In this document: positions 49,433 through 58,347 of the stretch, piece after piece
Layout of the letters: every line of letters begins with the position of its first letter
Position numbering within the stretch: position 1 is the stretch's first letter
Origin: JBBTTE01 sp038064375
GTDB taxonomy: Bacteria > Patescibacteriota > Saccharimonadia > Saccharimonadales > UBA4665
Direction: 5' to 3'
Length of the DNA stretch: 64,000 nt
Assembly (NCBI GenBank): GCA_038064375.1
Contig: JBBTTF010000001.1
Span: 653,306 to 717,305, forward strand
Program-made: the position numbers and the translations under genes
Notes under the pieces: model-generated
Told to the model about the DNA's origin: nothing
What the model saw: only the letters and a program-made list of their open reading frames with translations
Database searches by the model: none

Positions 49433-51073
49433 CTAGACTTTCGCCTTTGGAAGTTTGGAGACTACATCGACAGCGACTGTTGCAGACGTAATTAGCGGAG
49501 TGTTGGACTTAACGGCTTTTTCGCGAATTGTCTGGCCGTCGGTCTTTTCTTTGATCTTAGTAGCTGCACCGTCCTTAGCAGTAGCGATATTGATGATGAT
49601 GTCAAAGCGTCGAGCATCAAGTAGATCGGCTAGGTTTGGCTTGAGTTCTGGATTGCTGATTTTGTTGACTAGTATGGCTTCGATTCCATTAGCTTTTAGG
49701 AACTTGAAGGTCTTGTAAGTCGCATATAGGCGATAGCCCATGGCATCAAGTGACTTCATTTGTGGCAATAGCTTGAGTTTTTGGCTGCGGCCACCAATGG
49801 CTAGCAAGGCAGTTCGTTGACGGCGCTGGGCTAGCTTCATCTGAAGAGTGTAGTGCTCTATAAAGCCAGCTGAGGAGTTCTGATTGAAGAGGTTACCGTC
49901 TTCCATGAATGTCGCCAGCTTCTCGTCAAAGACGGTGTTAGGAGTCTCCACGGCGACAGCTTCGATACTACCTTTGTAAAGCTTGAGAGTAACGCTACCC
50001 GTTACCTTATCGTTAACCTTATCGATGTAGGCGTTAAGGTCATCCATTAGAGGCTCGTACCAGAGAGCGCCGTAACAGAGGTAGGCCCACTTTTGGTCTA
50101 CAATTGTCTTAAACTCGTTCTCTTGCCGAGTAGAGGTATAGCGCTCGAGCGCTTGGTGGGCCGTAATGATTGTTTCGGCAGCCGGTGCCTCGTAGAGACC
50201 ACGTACTTTAAGACCAATAATGCGATCTTCTAGCAGGTGAGTAATACCGATGGAATGCTGGGCGCCACGAGTGTTGAGCTGCTCGATAATGTCCACTAGT
50301 GACATCTGTTTTTCGTCGACAGCTACAGGCAAGCCCTTTTCGAACTCGATAGTTATGTACTCCGGCGTATCCTTGGCCTTCTCAGGAACAACACAAACTT
50401 GCAAAATCTTATCCAAAGGCGGAATCAGAGCAGGGTTCTCGATCTCGCCACCTTCGCCGGTGACACCCCACATGTTGTCGTCATAAGAGTAAGGCTTTTC
50501 TTTGGTTTGCTTAACTGGGATGCCGTGCTTGCGACAGTATTCGAGCTGCTCATCGCGGCCCATACCCCATTCGCGAACTGGTGCAATCACCTTGATGTCA
50601 GGGTTAAGCGCTAGAGCAGAACCCTCGATACGAACTTGGTCGTTACCCTTACCAGTGGCACCGTGAGCAATAGTGTCGGCACCTTCTTGAGCAGCGATCT
50701 TAACAGCCCACTTGGCTAGCAGCGGTCGACCTAGTGGAGTTGATAGGTAATAACGGCCTTGGTACATGCCGTTGGCCTTGATTCCGCGTGAGATATATTC
50801 TTCGGCGAACTCTTCTTTGGCGTCTACAACAATGGCCTGAACAGCACCCAAATCGAGTGCTTTTTGCTTTATTTCTTCGAGGTCATCTGTCTGTTGACCA
50901 ATGTCGATTGTCAGGGCAATCACTTCGGCCTTGTACTCTTCTTGAATCCACTTAAGCATTGTTGAAGTGTCTAGACCGCCGGAGTAGAGAAGGACGACCT
51001 TTTTGACTTGGCCTTTAATACCTTCGTGAGATGCGACCTTAACGTATTGATTATTTTTGCTCTTTAGTGCCAT
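49433..51073 (-). CDS. argG: Argininosuccinate synthase fused to a C-terminal MGS-like (CarB-type) domain
   Basis: A 546-residue enzyme that ligates citrulline and aspartate. The N-terminal synthase (about 1-415) has the PP-loop LYSGGLDTSTML (S31-S37), ATGKGNDQVRIE, REWGMGRDEQLEY, YSYDDNMWG and GAQHSIGITHLLEDRIIG. Ordinary ArgG ends near residue 400-415. Residues about 420-546 form an extra domain with the MGS pattern: DAMGYRLYATYKTFKFLKA, N470-K471, KPNLADLLDARRFDIIINI, TDGQTIREKAV and NTPLITSATVA. This matches the allosteric C-terminus of carbamoyl-phosphate synthetase large subunits that binds UMP, IMP or ornithine. No frame disruption or internal start separates them. Confidence 0.93.
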   Translation of the reverse strand: MALKSKNNQYVKVASHEGIKGQVKKVVLLYSGGLDTSTMLKWIQEEYKAEVIALTIDIGQQTDDLEEIKQKALDLGAVQAIVVDAKEEFAEEYISRGIKANGMYQGRYYLSTPLGRPLLAKWAVKIAAQEGADTIAHGATGKGNDQVRIEGSALALNPDIKVIAPVREWGMGRDEQLEYCRKHGIPVKQTKEKPYSYDDNMWGVTGEGGEIENPALIPPLDKILQVCVVPEKAKDTPEYITIEFEKGLPVAVDEKQMSLVDIIEQLNTRGAQHSIGITHLLEDRIIGLKVRGLYEAPAAETIITAHQALERYTSTRQENEFKTIVDQKWAYLCYGALWYEPLMDDLNAYIDKVNDKVTGSVTLKLYKGSIEAVAVETPNTVFDEKLATFMEDGNLFNQNSSAGFIEHYTLQMKLAQRRQRTALLAIGGRSQKLKLLPQMKSLDAMGYRLYATYKTFKFLKANGIEAILVNKISNPELKPNLADLLDARRFDIIINIATAKDGAATKIKEKTDGQTIREKAVKSNTPLITSATVAVDVVSKLPKAKV

Positions 51074-51218
51074 ATTTTCCCCAAAACGTTAAGTTGATTG
51101 TCCTGAAACAGCTGATTTTGTTCAAAATTCTGTATCAATTAGTAAAAAGTGTACTCTTGGCCTCATATATAGTCAAGTAGTCTTTTTTGTCGGACAGTCC
51201 ACATGCTACACTAATGTT

Positions 51219-52193
51219 ATGAATCAAGTTGGGACTACTAATCGCATGCAACTGCTTAGCGGCAGTGCTCACCCAGAACTTGCAGCCGAAATCGCCGACC
51301 GACTTGGCGTAGAACTAGGCGAAGTCAAACTCGGCAACTTTGCCAATGGTGAGATTAGCGTTCGCATCAAAGAGTCTCTGCGCGGCAACGACGTGTTTGT
51401 TATTCAGACTCATGGCGCCAAGGTACACGACGCTATCTATGAGCAGCTTCTAATGATTGACGCGGCTAAGCGCGCATCAGCACGGAGCATCACGGCAGTC
51501 TGCCCGCTTCTCAGCTATTCCAGACAAGATCGTAAATCTGCAGGACGCGAACCAATTGGGGCGCGTCTTTTAGTTGACACCCTAAAAGTAGCTGGCGCTG
51601 ACCGAATCATGAGTATCGATTTGCACTCCGGCCAGACACAGGGCTTCTTTGACGGTCCATTTGACCACCTAATAGCCATGCCTTTGTTCAAGCGCTATAT
51701 CAAAGACAACTTCGGTAGTGATTTTGTGTTCGTCGCTCCAGACGCCGGACGAGTTAAGCTAACCGAACGCTACAGTAGCTCATTGGGCTCAGACATGGCC
51801 ATAATTCATAAGTCGCGCTCAACCACCAAGCACAACAGCGTCGAAGCCAAGCATCTAATCGGTGACGTTAAGGACCGAACCTGTGTAATTATTGATGACA
51901 TGGTAGACACCGCCGGAACGTTCTGCGCTGCCGCCGACATGCTGAAAGATAAGGGTGCCAAGTCAGTTTACGGTCTTGCTACACACGGCATACTGTCCGG
52001 AGAAGCATTACAACGCATAGAAGATTCAGCCTTTGAGAAGATCATTGTTACCAACACCGTGCCGATCGAACCAAACGGTATCACCAATAAGCTCGAAGTA
52101 TTATCAGTTGCACCTCTGTTGGCTGACGCAATCAACGCCGTCGCCACTAGCGACTCTGTTTCTGCCATCTTTGAAGGCGAAAACCAAATATAG
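51219..52193 (+). CDS. prs: Ribose-phosphate diphosphokinase (PRPP synthetase)
   Basis: A 324-residue enzyme making PRPP from ribose 5-phosphate and ATP, the common precursor of the purine and pyrimidine genes nearby. LLSGSAHPELAAEIADRLGVELG opens the protein, SYSRQDRKSAGREPIGARL is the flexible ATP loop, DLHSGQTQGFFDGPFDHL the metal region, and TCVIIDDMVDTAGTFCAAA the PRPP loop. TACACT ends six bases before the ATG, so it is probably leaderless. It leads the block prs-purA-pgl-zwf. Confidence 0.96.
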   Translation: MNQVGTTNRMQLLSGSAHPELAAEIADRLGVELGEVKLGNFANGEISVRIKESLRGNDVFVIQTHGAKVHDAIYEQLLMIDAAKRASARSITAVCPLLSYSRQDRKSAGREPIGARLLVDTLKVAGADRIMSIDLHSGQTQGFFDGPFDHLIAMPLFKRYIKDNFGSDFVFVAPDAGRVKLTERYSSSLGSDMAIIHKSRSTTKHNSVEAKHLIGDVKDRTCVIIDDMVDTAGTFCAAADMLKDKGAKSVYGLATHGILSGEALQRIEDSAFEKIIVTNTVPIEPNGITNKLEVLSVAPLLADAINAVATSDSVSAIFEGENQI

Positions 52194-52274
52194 CCTTAGA
52201 GGCCACGTTTACAGATACATATCGCGGTCTTTTAACTTGCACATCGGCCTCTTCTTAGGTATGCTCTATCAGGT

Positions 52275-53567
52275 ATGTCTTTAGATGTGGTAGTCGGTTT
52301 ACAAAGAGGGGACGAAGGCAAAGGCCGTTTCGTCGACCTCGTGGCAGATAATTATGCCATCATAGCCCGCGGTAATGGCGGTGCTAATGCAGGCCACACC
52401 GTAATACCCGACAGTATGGAGCCACTTGCTCTTCACCAAGTACCCTCTGGCATCGCTTATCCTAACAAACTGAATATTATCGGTAATGGCGTCTACGTCG
52501 ACCCACTTCGTTTGGTCGACGAGATTAACGATATTCGCGCCACCGGAATCGAAGTCACTTCGGACAACCTGCTTATCAGCGACATCGCCCACCTTGTTAT
52601 GCCTCACCACATTGGACTGGACTCTTTGAGAGAGTTTGGCGTCAACGCGCAGGGCAGTACTCAGTCAGGTATCGCCTATGTAGCTGCCGACAAGTACCTG
52701 AGAGAGGGTGTGCGCATGGAATCAATAACCAAGCCCTCTATGCTCCTAGAGCTTGCCTACGAAGGCCTCAGCGAGCTTAACGACCAGCTCCCATGGCGTA
52801 AGCGCAAATCAAAGTCCGAGCTAATGGCTACTGCCAAAGATTGGCTTAAAGCCGCCGAAGCCCTCAAGCCTTATCTTGCAGACACTGTGGAGATTATTAA
52901 TGACCGCCTAGATGCTGGCGACCAAGTCTTGGCCGAAGGCGCCCAAGCTTACTGGCTAGACATCAACCACGGCATGTATCCATCTGTTACTTCGTCATCT
53001 ACCACCGTTAGCGGTCTACTGGACGGTCTTGGCGTGTCGCCTAAGCACTTGGGCAAGGTTACCGGTGTGGCTAAAGCAGTAAAGTCGCACGTAGGTAGCG
53101 GCCCCTTGGTTACAGAGATAACTGACGAGAAGCTAGGCAACACCATCCGCGGTATCCGCGGCGCAGCCGACAGCGAATACGGCGCCACCACCAAGAGACC
53201 ACGACGAATTGGCTACCCTGATCTTGTTGAACTTCGCAACGCCATTCGCGTTAATGGCATAGACGAGCTGGCTATTTCTAAGCTGGATCACGTTCCGCGC
53301 TACGGCAAAAACTTATTAGTGGCCACTAGCTACAACTACAAGGGCAAAGATAGATTAACAGCACCGAGTTCAGCGGCAGCCCTCGAAGACTGCAAGCCCA
53401 ACTACAAAAAGTGCAAAGTTTGGACTAAGGACGTTAGCGATGTGCGTAAGTTTGGCGATCTTCCAGCTGAGGCCAAAGAGTTTATCAAGCTATTCGAGAC
53501 CGAACTAGGCGTTCCGGTCAAAAAAATCGGCGTTGGCCCAGAACGCAAACAAGTCATCATCAAGTAG
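52275..53567 (+). CDS. purA: Adenylosuccinate synthetase
   Basis: A 430-residue GTP-dependent ligase joining IMP and aspartate. VVVGLQRGDEGKGRFVD is the P-loop variant (usual GAQWGDEGKG), GGANAGHTV is intact, EGAQAYWLDINHGMYPSVTSSS is the IMP/metal block, TKRPRRIGYPDL the aspartate loop and GVGPERKQVI the GTP end. Gln-Arg in place of the common Gln-Trp, and EGAQAYW for EGAQGT, make it divergent, but every functional block is there. With PurB it completes AMP formation. Confidence 0.93.
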   Translation: MSLDVVVGLQRGDEGKGRFVDLVADNYAIIARGNGGANAGHTVIPDSMEPLALHQVPSGIAYPNKLNIIGNGVYVDPLRLVDEINDIRATGIEVTSDNLLISDIAHLVMPHHIGLDSLREFGVNAQGSTQSGIAYVAADKYLREGVRMESITKPSMLLELAYEGLSELNDQLPWRKRKSKSELMATAKDWLKAAEALKPYLADTVEIINDRLDAGDQVLAEGAQAYWLDINHGMYPSVTSSSTTVSGLLDGLGVSPKHLGKVTGVAKAVKSHVGSGPLVTEITDEKLGNTIRGIRGAADSEYGATTKRPRRIGYPDLVELRNAIRVNGIDELAISKLDHVPRYGKNLLVATSYNYKGKDRLTAPSSAAALEDCKPNYKKCKVWTKDVSDVRKFGDLPAEAKEFIKLFETELGVPVKKIGVGPERKQVIIK

Positions 53568-53608
53568 CTTACCGAGACTAGCAGCCCTCTGTTTGGTATA
53601 GTGTAGGT

Positions 53609-54283
53609 ATGCAATTTATTCTTACGGCCGGCTGGGAGGATGGCGTGGCCGATCTGACTGAGCGACTGGTACGTGAACTGGCTAAGGGCAAGTCAGTACT
53701 TTGGATAGTTAGTGGCGGGTCAAACATTCCGTCCAGCGCTCAGATTATGGATAATATCCCTTTTGATTTGACCAAGAATCTGACAGTTATGCTGGTAGAC
53801 GAACGCTATGGCGAGGTTGGACACAAAGAATCCAACTGGGCCCAGCTCATGAAAGCCGGCTTTCACTCCGGAGAAGCCAAGCTTTTGCCGGTTTTGAAAG
53901 CAGACTTGAGCCTAGAGCAGACCGTTGACCACTACAACCAGCTAGCTAGTAAAGCCTTTGCCGATAATGAGGTTGTCATAGCTCAGCTGGGGGTTGGTAC
54001 TGACGGGCATATCGCAGGAGTTTTGCCCGACTCACCGGCAACAAAGGATACACCTGATATGGCCATCGGTTATACAAGCACGCCTCACGACAGGTTAACG
54101 TTATCCTTTGCAGGCCTGCGCAAGATAGACGCCGCCTACACGTTCGCATTCGGCAACACCAAGCATCACGCCTTAGGTACGCTCAAATCTAAGAGCCTAG
54201 GACTAGCCAAACAGCCTTCCGAAATCTTAAAGGATATATCTGAGGTTTACATATATAACGATCAGTTTGGGGAACACAAGTAA
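53609..54283 (+). CDS. pgl: 6-phosphogluconolactonase (DevB/SOL type)
   Basis: A 224-residue member of the glucosamine-6-phosphate isomerase fold family. VLWIVSGGSNIPSS is the phosphate loop, VMLVDERYGEVGHKESNWAQL the D-E-R-Y active-site block, and IAQLGVGTDGHIAGVLPDSPA the G-x-G-x-D-G-H motif. It sits directly before zwf with a one-base overlap, which supports lactonase over deaminase. TATAGT ends six bases before the ATG. Confidence 0.92.
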   Translation: MQFILTAGWEDGVADLTERLVRELAKGKSVLWIVSGGSNIPSSAQIMDNIPFDLTKNLTVMLVDERYGEVGHKESNWAQLMKAGFHSGEAKLLPVLKADLSLEQTVDHYNQLASKAFADNEVVIAQLGVGTDGHIAGVLPDSPATKDTPDMAIGYTSTPHDRLTLSFAGLRKIDAAYTFAFGNTKHHALGTLKSKSLGLAKQPSEILKDISEVYIYNDQFGEHK

Positions 54284-55692
54284 TGGACCAAGCCGCTAGC
54301 AAACCCAAGCTCGAGCCGGCAATAATAGTTATATTTGGCATCACCGGCGATTTGTCGCAAAGGTATTTGCTGCCTTCGCTATACAACCTGATGAAGGACG
54401 GTTTACTACACGAACAGACTGAGATCCTAGGCATCACACGCGGCCCAACATCAACCGAAGAACTATTCCAAAAAGTCGAACTCTGCGTCAACGAAATCGA
54501 CAAAGTCTGTGATCCAAAAGCTCTCGCGTCAATGCACGAACACACCCAGATGTTCCAAATGGATCTTGACGACGCTACGGCTTACGCTGAACTACACAAG
54601 AAGCTAGATGCTATCGAGGATGAGAAGGGCGTCTGCATGAATCGTCTTTACTACTTATCAATTCCACCTCAAGCCTATTCGCCAGTTATCAAACTGCTTG
54701 GTGAGGCAGATCTTAATAAGAGCTGTCAGCACGACCGCGCTGTTACGCGTCTGTTGGTGGAGAAACCTTTTGGTTTTGATCTTAACTCCGCACAGCAACT
54801 TATTAACGAGACGGCTGAAGTCTTCAGCGAAGAACAAGTTTTCCGAATCGATCACTACCTCGCCAAAGAAACCGTTCAAAACATACTAGTTTTTAGATTT
54901 AATAACCCGATTTTTGAAGCCTTGTGGGACAACAAGCATATTGCCGCCATCGATATTAGCGCCCATGAGAAGATTGGCATCGAAGGCCGCACAGCATTCT
55001 ACGAACCGCTAGGCGCACTTCGGGACTTTATTCAGAGCCACTTGCTACAAGTATTAGCAATCGTCGCTATGGATAAGCCAGACGTTTTAGACAGCGAACA
55101 TATTCATGCTTCAAAGCAAGCCGCCCTAGACAAGGTCCTGCCGGTTCCGAGTGACAAAGTAGCCGAGCTGGCAGTTCGCGGACAATACGAAGGCTACAGG
55201 CAAGAAGTGGACAACCCAGAATCTGTCACCGAGACCTACGCATCCATAACCGTCTATATTGATAATCCGCGCTGGCAGGGGATACCCATCACAATATCTA
55301 CCGGCAAAGGCCTAAACGAGCGCAAAACCGAAGTTAACATAACCTTTCACAGCCCGCCAGACCCAGTCAGCAACCAATTACGCTTCAGAATCCAACCCAA
55401 CGAGGGAATTGAGCTCGACTTAGTTACCAAAAAGCCCAGTTATTCGCACGAGCTCCAGACAACTGCGATGGACTTCACGTATCTCAACGACTTTACCAAC
55501 AATGGTCATCCTAACGCCTATGAGCGCGTACTTGTCGATGCTGTTCGCGGCGATCACACCTTGTTTGCCACTAGCCAAGAGGTGCTTGCCAGCTGGAGAG
55601 TTGTTCAGCCCGTATTAGATGCTTGGTCACAACAGTCAGATGACCTGAAAGCCTATAAGCTAGGTTCATCGCCGTCCGACATAAGTAAATAA
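54283..55692 (+). CDS. zwf: Glucose-6-phosphate 1-dehydrogenase
   Basis: A 469-residue NADP(H)-linked enzyme opening the oxidative pentose phosphate path. VIFGITGDLSQRYLLPSLYNL is the dinucleotide fold (GxxGDL), LLVEKPFGFDLNSAQQL and RIDHYLAKETVQNILVFRFNNPIF the substrate block with the signature R-I-D-H-Y-L-x-K. The C-terminal AYERVLVDAVRGDHTLFATSQEV is typical. Coupled to pgl by a one-base overlap; together they supply NADPH and the pentose for prs. No gnd is present in the window. Confidence 0.97.
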   Translation: MDQAASKPKLEPAIIVIFGITGDLSQRYLLPSLYNLMKDGLLHEQTEILGITRGPTSTEELFQKVELCVNEIDKVCDPKALASMHEHTQMFQMDLDDATAYAELHKKLDAIEDEKGVCMNRLYYLSIPPQAYSPVIKLLGEADLNKSCQHDRAVTRLLVEKPFGFDLNSAQQLINETAEVFSEEQVFRIDHYLAKETVQNILVFRFNNPIFEALWDNKHIAAIDISAHEKIGIEGRTAFYEPLGALRDFIQSHLLQVLAIVAMDKPDVLDSEHIHASKQAALDKVLPVPSDKVAELAVRGQYEGYRQEVDNPESVTETYASITVYIDNPRWQGIPITISTGKGLNERKTEVNITFHSPPDPVSNQLRFRIQPNEGIELDLVTKKPSYSHELQTTAMDFTYLNDFTNNGHPNAYERVLVDAVRGDHTLFATSQEVLASWRVVQPVLDAWSQQSDDLKAYKLGSSPSDISK

Positions 55693-55741
55693 CCATATGA
55701 GTCAACGCGCAACCGATAGGCTATAATACAATCAACGAGTT

Positions 55742-57115
55742 ATGACAAAACAAAAACACATTATTCAAAAGGGTGCAGAGGCTCCGGCAGAATTTTTGGA
55801 GCGTACCGTTGCTGCCTCGCAAAAGATCAATGACTCTTTGCCAACTAACAGGTTAGTTCAGAAGAGCAAGGACTACTGGCACATGCTCGGACCCGGATTG
55901 ACTACGGGCGCTTCTGATGACGATCCTTCCGGAATCGCCACCTACTCACAAGCCGGTGCTCAGTTTGGTTATCAATTTTTGTGGCTAGCTGCTTGGACAT
56001 TCCCGTTAGCATCAATCGTTCAAGAAATGTGCGCCAGAATTGGGCTAGTAACAGGTAGGGGCCTTGCCGGCAACATCCGAGTCCACTTTAGCCGCAAGAT
56101 TCTATATACCTGCGCTATGCTGCTATTTGTCGCCAACGCTGTCAACATTGGCGCTAACTTAGGGGCCATGGCCAAGGCAGTACAGCTGCTTAACCCTAGT
56201 CTAGGCTTTGGCTGGCTAGTTGTAGCCTTTACGGCCGTTAGCTTGTTCTTGCAAATATTTACACCTTACGTCAAGTACGCTCGATATCTTAAATGGCTAG
56301 CGCTTGTATTGTTGGCTTATGTCTTTTCGGCCATTCTTGCCAATCTCAACTGGGCTGAGGTTCTGCCACATGCTTTTATACCAAGCATTCATCCCAGCAA
56401 AGAATCTCTAATTCTGCTCTGCGCTATCTTAGGCACCACGATTTCACCTTATCTGTTCTTTTGGCAAACTTCGCAGGAGGTTGAAGAGCAAATACTGCAA
56501 GGCAAAGTGACACAACACGAACGCAGAACCGCTACGGCAACAGCCGATATTAAGGGCATGCGGATCGATGTCTGGTCAGGCATGTTCTTGAGCGAAATAG
56601 TTATGTTCTTTATCATTGCGGCTTGTGGCGGAATTCTTTATACCCACGGCATAACCAACATTGAGTCGGCTGCTCAAGCTGCCGAAGCCTTGAGGCCTTT
56701 TGCCGGCGATGCAACATTCTTCCTATTTGCGGGCGGAATCATCGGAACGGGTATGTTGGCGATTCCTGTACTAGCCGGAGCCAGTAGCTACGCCTTGAGC
56801 GAAAGCTTTAAGTGGAAGGAAGGCTTATATCGTCCCCTTAGCCAAGCTCGTGCATTCTACGGAATAATTATCATATCGATGCTTGTCGGTCTCGGCATGA
56901 ACTTCCTAGGCATTGATCCAATAAAGGCATTGATCTACTCAGCCTTCCTAAACGGCTTAGTAGCGCCTGTCATATTAGCTCTGATAGTTATTATGAGCAG
57001 CAATAAGAAGATCATGGGACGCTGGACTAACAAGCGTTCAACAACTTATGCTGGCTGGACGATAACTTTGATAATGTCCGTAGTTGGTTGCGCCGGACTA
57101 TGGGCTCTGTTCTAA
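55742..57115 (+). CDS. NRAMP-related divalent metal transporter with an altered metal site
   Basis: A 457-residue protein with about 11 membrane helices and the NRAMP fold. Helix 1 reads SDDDPSGIATYSQAG where canonical NRAMP has DPGN. Helix 6 reads GTTISPYLFFWQTS where Mn/Fe transporters have the A/M-x-x-H-N-L metal-binding Met and His. Loss of the Met suggests it belongs with NRAMP-related Mg2+ transporters or a variant with another cation preference. TATAATACAAT lies nine bases before the ATG; no ribosome binding site is evident. It ends two bases from the convergent MacB-like gene. Confidence 0.85.
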   Translation: MTKQKHIIQKGAEAPAEFLERTVAASQKINDSLPTNRLVQKSKDYWHMLGPGLTTGASDDDPSGIATYSQAGAQFGYQFLWLAAWTFPLASIVQEMCARIGLVTGRGLAGNIRVHFSRKILYTCAMLLFVANAVNIGANLGAMAKAVQLLNPSLGFGWLVVAFTAVSLFLQIFTPYVKYARYLKWLALVLLAYVFSAILANLNWAEVLPHAFIPSIHPSKESLILLCAILGTTISPYLFFWQTSQEVEEQILQGKVTQHERRTATATADIKGMRIDVWSGMFLSEIVMFFIIAACGGILYTHGITNIESAAQAAEALRPFAGDATFFLFAGGIIGTGMLAIPVLAGASSYALSESFKWKEGLYRPLSQARAFYGIIIISMLVGLGMNFLGIDPIKALIYSAFLNGLVAPVILALIVIMSSNKKIMGRWTNKRSTTYAGWTITLIMSVVGCAGLWALF

Positions 57116-57117
57116 AT

Positions 57118-58347
57118 CTACTCTGAACGCAAGGCTTCAATCGGATCTTTGCGAGCGGCTTTGATAGCAGGGACTGTTCCGAAGACAATGCCAACAATTA
57201 GCGACACGCCAGTAGCAATTACGACTATCTCCCAGCTAATAACGGGCTTCAAATTGGTAAAGGCGCGTAGCGCTAGCTCAATGATAAACGCTAGAGAAAT
57301 GCCAATCACTCCACCTGTCAGACTAAGAACACTAGACTCTATCATAAACTGACCCATTATTTGACGATTGGTTGCGCCAACAGCTTTGCGTATACCAATC
57401 TCGTGTAATCTCTCTGAGACTGACACCAGCATAACGTTCATAATACCTATGCCGCCAACAACCAGCGAGATAGCTGCCACACCAGCAATCAAACGAGTAA
57501 GCAGGTCGAGTATGTCGTTCTCGGCCGCGAGATTCTGGCTACCAGCAAGCACAGCAAGCCCGCTGTCACCACCATGTGCAGTATCAAGATCGCGTTGTAA
57601 CTTAGCTGCAACTGCAGTCGTACGATCAGAATCGTTTGGCCTAGCCAGTATCTCGTACGTTGGAGCGGTGTTTTTGGTCAAACGCTCAACTACACTATTC
57701 GGCACAAACAAGGCGTTATTAAAGTCCGCTTGCTGGCTTAGGGGCGAAGTATTGAACTGATTAAAGATTCCGCGAACAATAAACCTCTCACCTCGGAAGG
57801 TAAAGCTTCGGCCAAGCGGAATATCAGCGCTAAACATAGTTTCGCTAGCATGTTGACCAATAATGGCTACATTGGCATCTTCGTCACGACTAAAGAACAA
57901 TCCATAGGCCAACGACTGATTGATAAGGCTAGGTAAGTCGCCAGTTGTACCGATCACAAAGCCATCTTTATAATTACCAAAGTCGCCCTTTACGGTGCCG
58001 CTAGCAATTGTTAACGGGGCACTGGCAGCTATATCAGGAGATCGCTCAATAATACTAATGTCTTTGGAGCCCAAAGTACCTCTGATGTTTAGACCAGATA
58101 TAATGTTGGAATTAGCTGGGTTGTCACCAGAGCCGTTGCCAAGTTGCGTTGGCCGTATGGTGATCAGATCCTTACCGTAGTGGTGGATTTGACCACTGAT
58201 TTGCTGCTTAATGCCTTCGCCGATTGCTACAACCGTAATGACTGAGGTAACGCCAATAATCACGCCTAGCATGGTCCAGAAACTTCTAACTTTGGCATTC
58301 CTAACAGAATCTACGCCAGCTTTAAGGTGGCTTGCTGATACTCTCAT
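57118..58347 (-). CDS. MacB/FtsX-type ABC transporter permease
   Basis: A 409-residue permease. An N-terminal helix (KVRSFWTMLGVIIGVTSVITVVAIGEG) is followed by a periplasm-type MacB_PCD domain of about 230 residues and three C-terminal helices with IGIMNVMLVSVSERLHEIGIRKAVGATNRQIMGQF, the coupling motif. Mechanotransmission-type complexes of this form export peptides, lipoproteins or drugs. Its ATPase gene lies immediately upstream with a four-base overlap; no MacA-like adaptor is visible. Confidence 0.93.
   Translation of the reverse strand: MRVSASHLKAGVDSVRNAKVRSFWTMLGVIIGVTSVITVVAIGEGIKQQISGQIHHYGKDLITIRPTQLGNGSGDNPANSNIISGLNIRGTLGSKDISIIERSPDIAASAPLTIASGTVKGDFGNYKDGFVIGTTGDLPSLINQSLAYGLFFSRDEDANVAIIGQHASETMFSADIPLGRSFTFRGERFIVRGIFNQFNTSPLSQQADFNNALFVPNSVVERLTKNTAPTYEILARPNDSDRTTAVAAKLQRDLDTAHGGDSGLAVLAGSQNLAAENDILDLLTRLIAGVAAISLVVGGIGIMNVMLVSVSERLHEIGIRKAVGATNRQIMGQFMIESSVLSLTGGVIGISLAFIIELALRAFTNLKPVISWEIVVIATGVSLIVGIVFGTVPAIKAARKDPIEALRSE

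Noticed and set aside
52194..52259. Terminator hairpin between prs and purA
   Set aside because: GAGGCC/GGCCTC arms are about 40 bases apart with no T-run.
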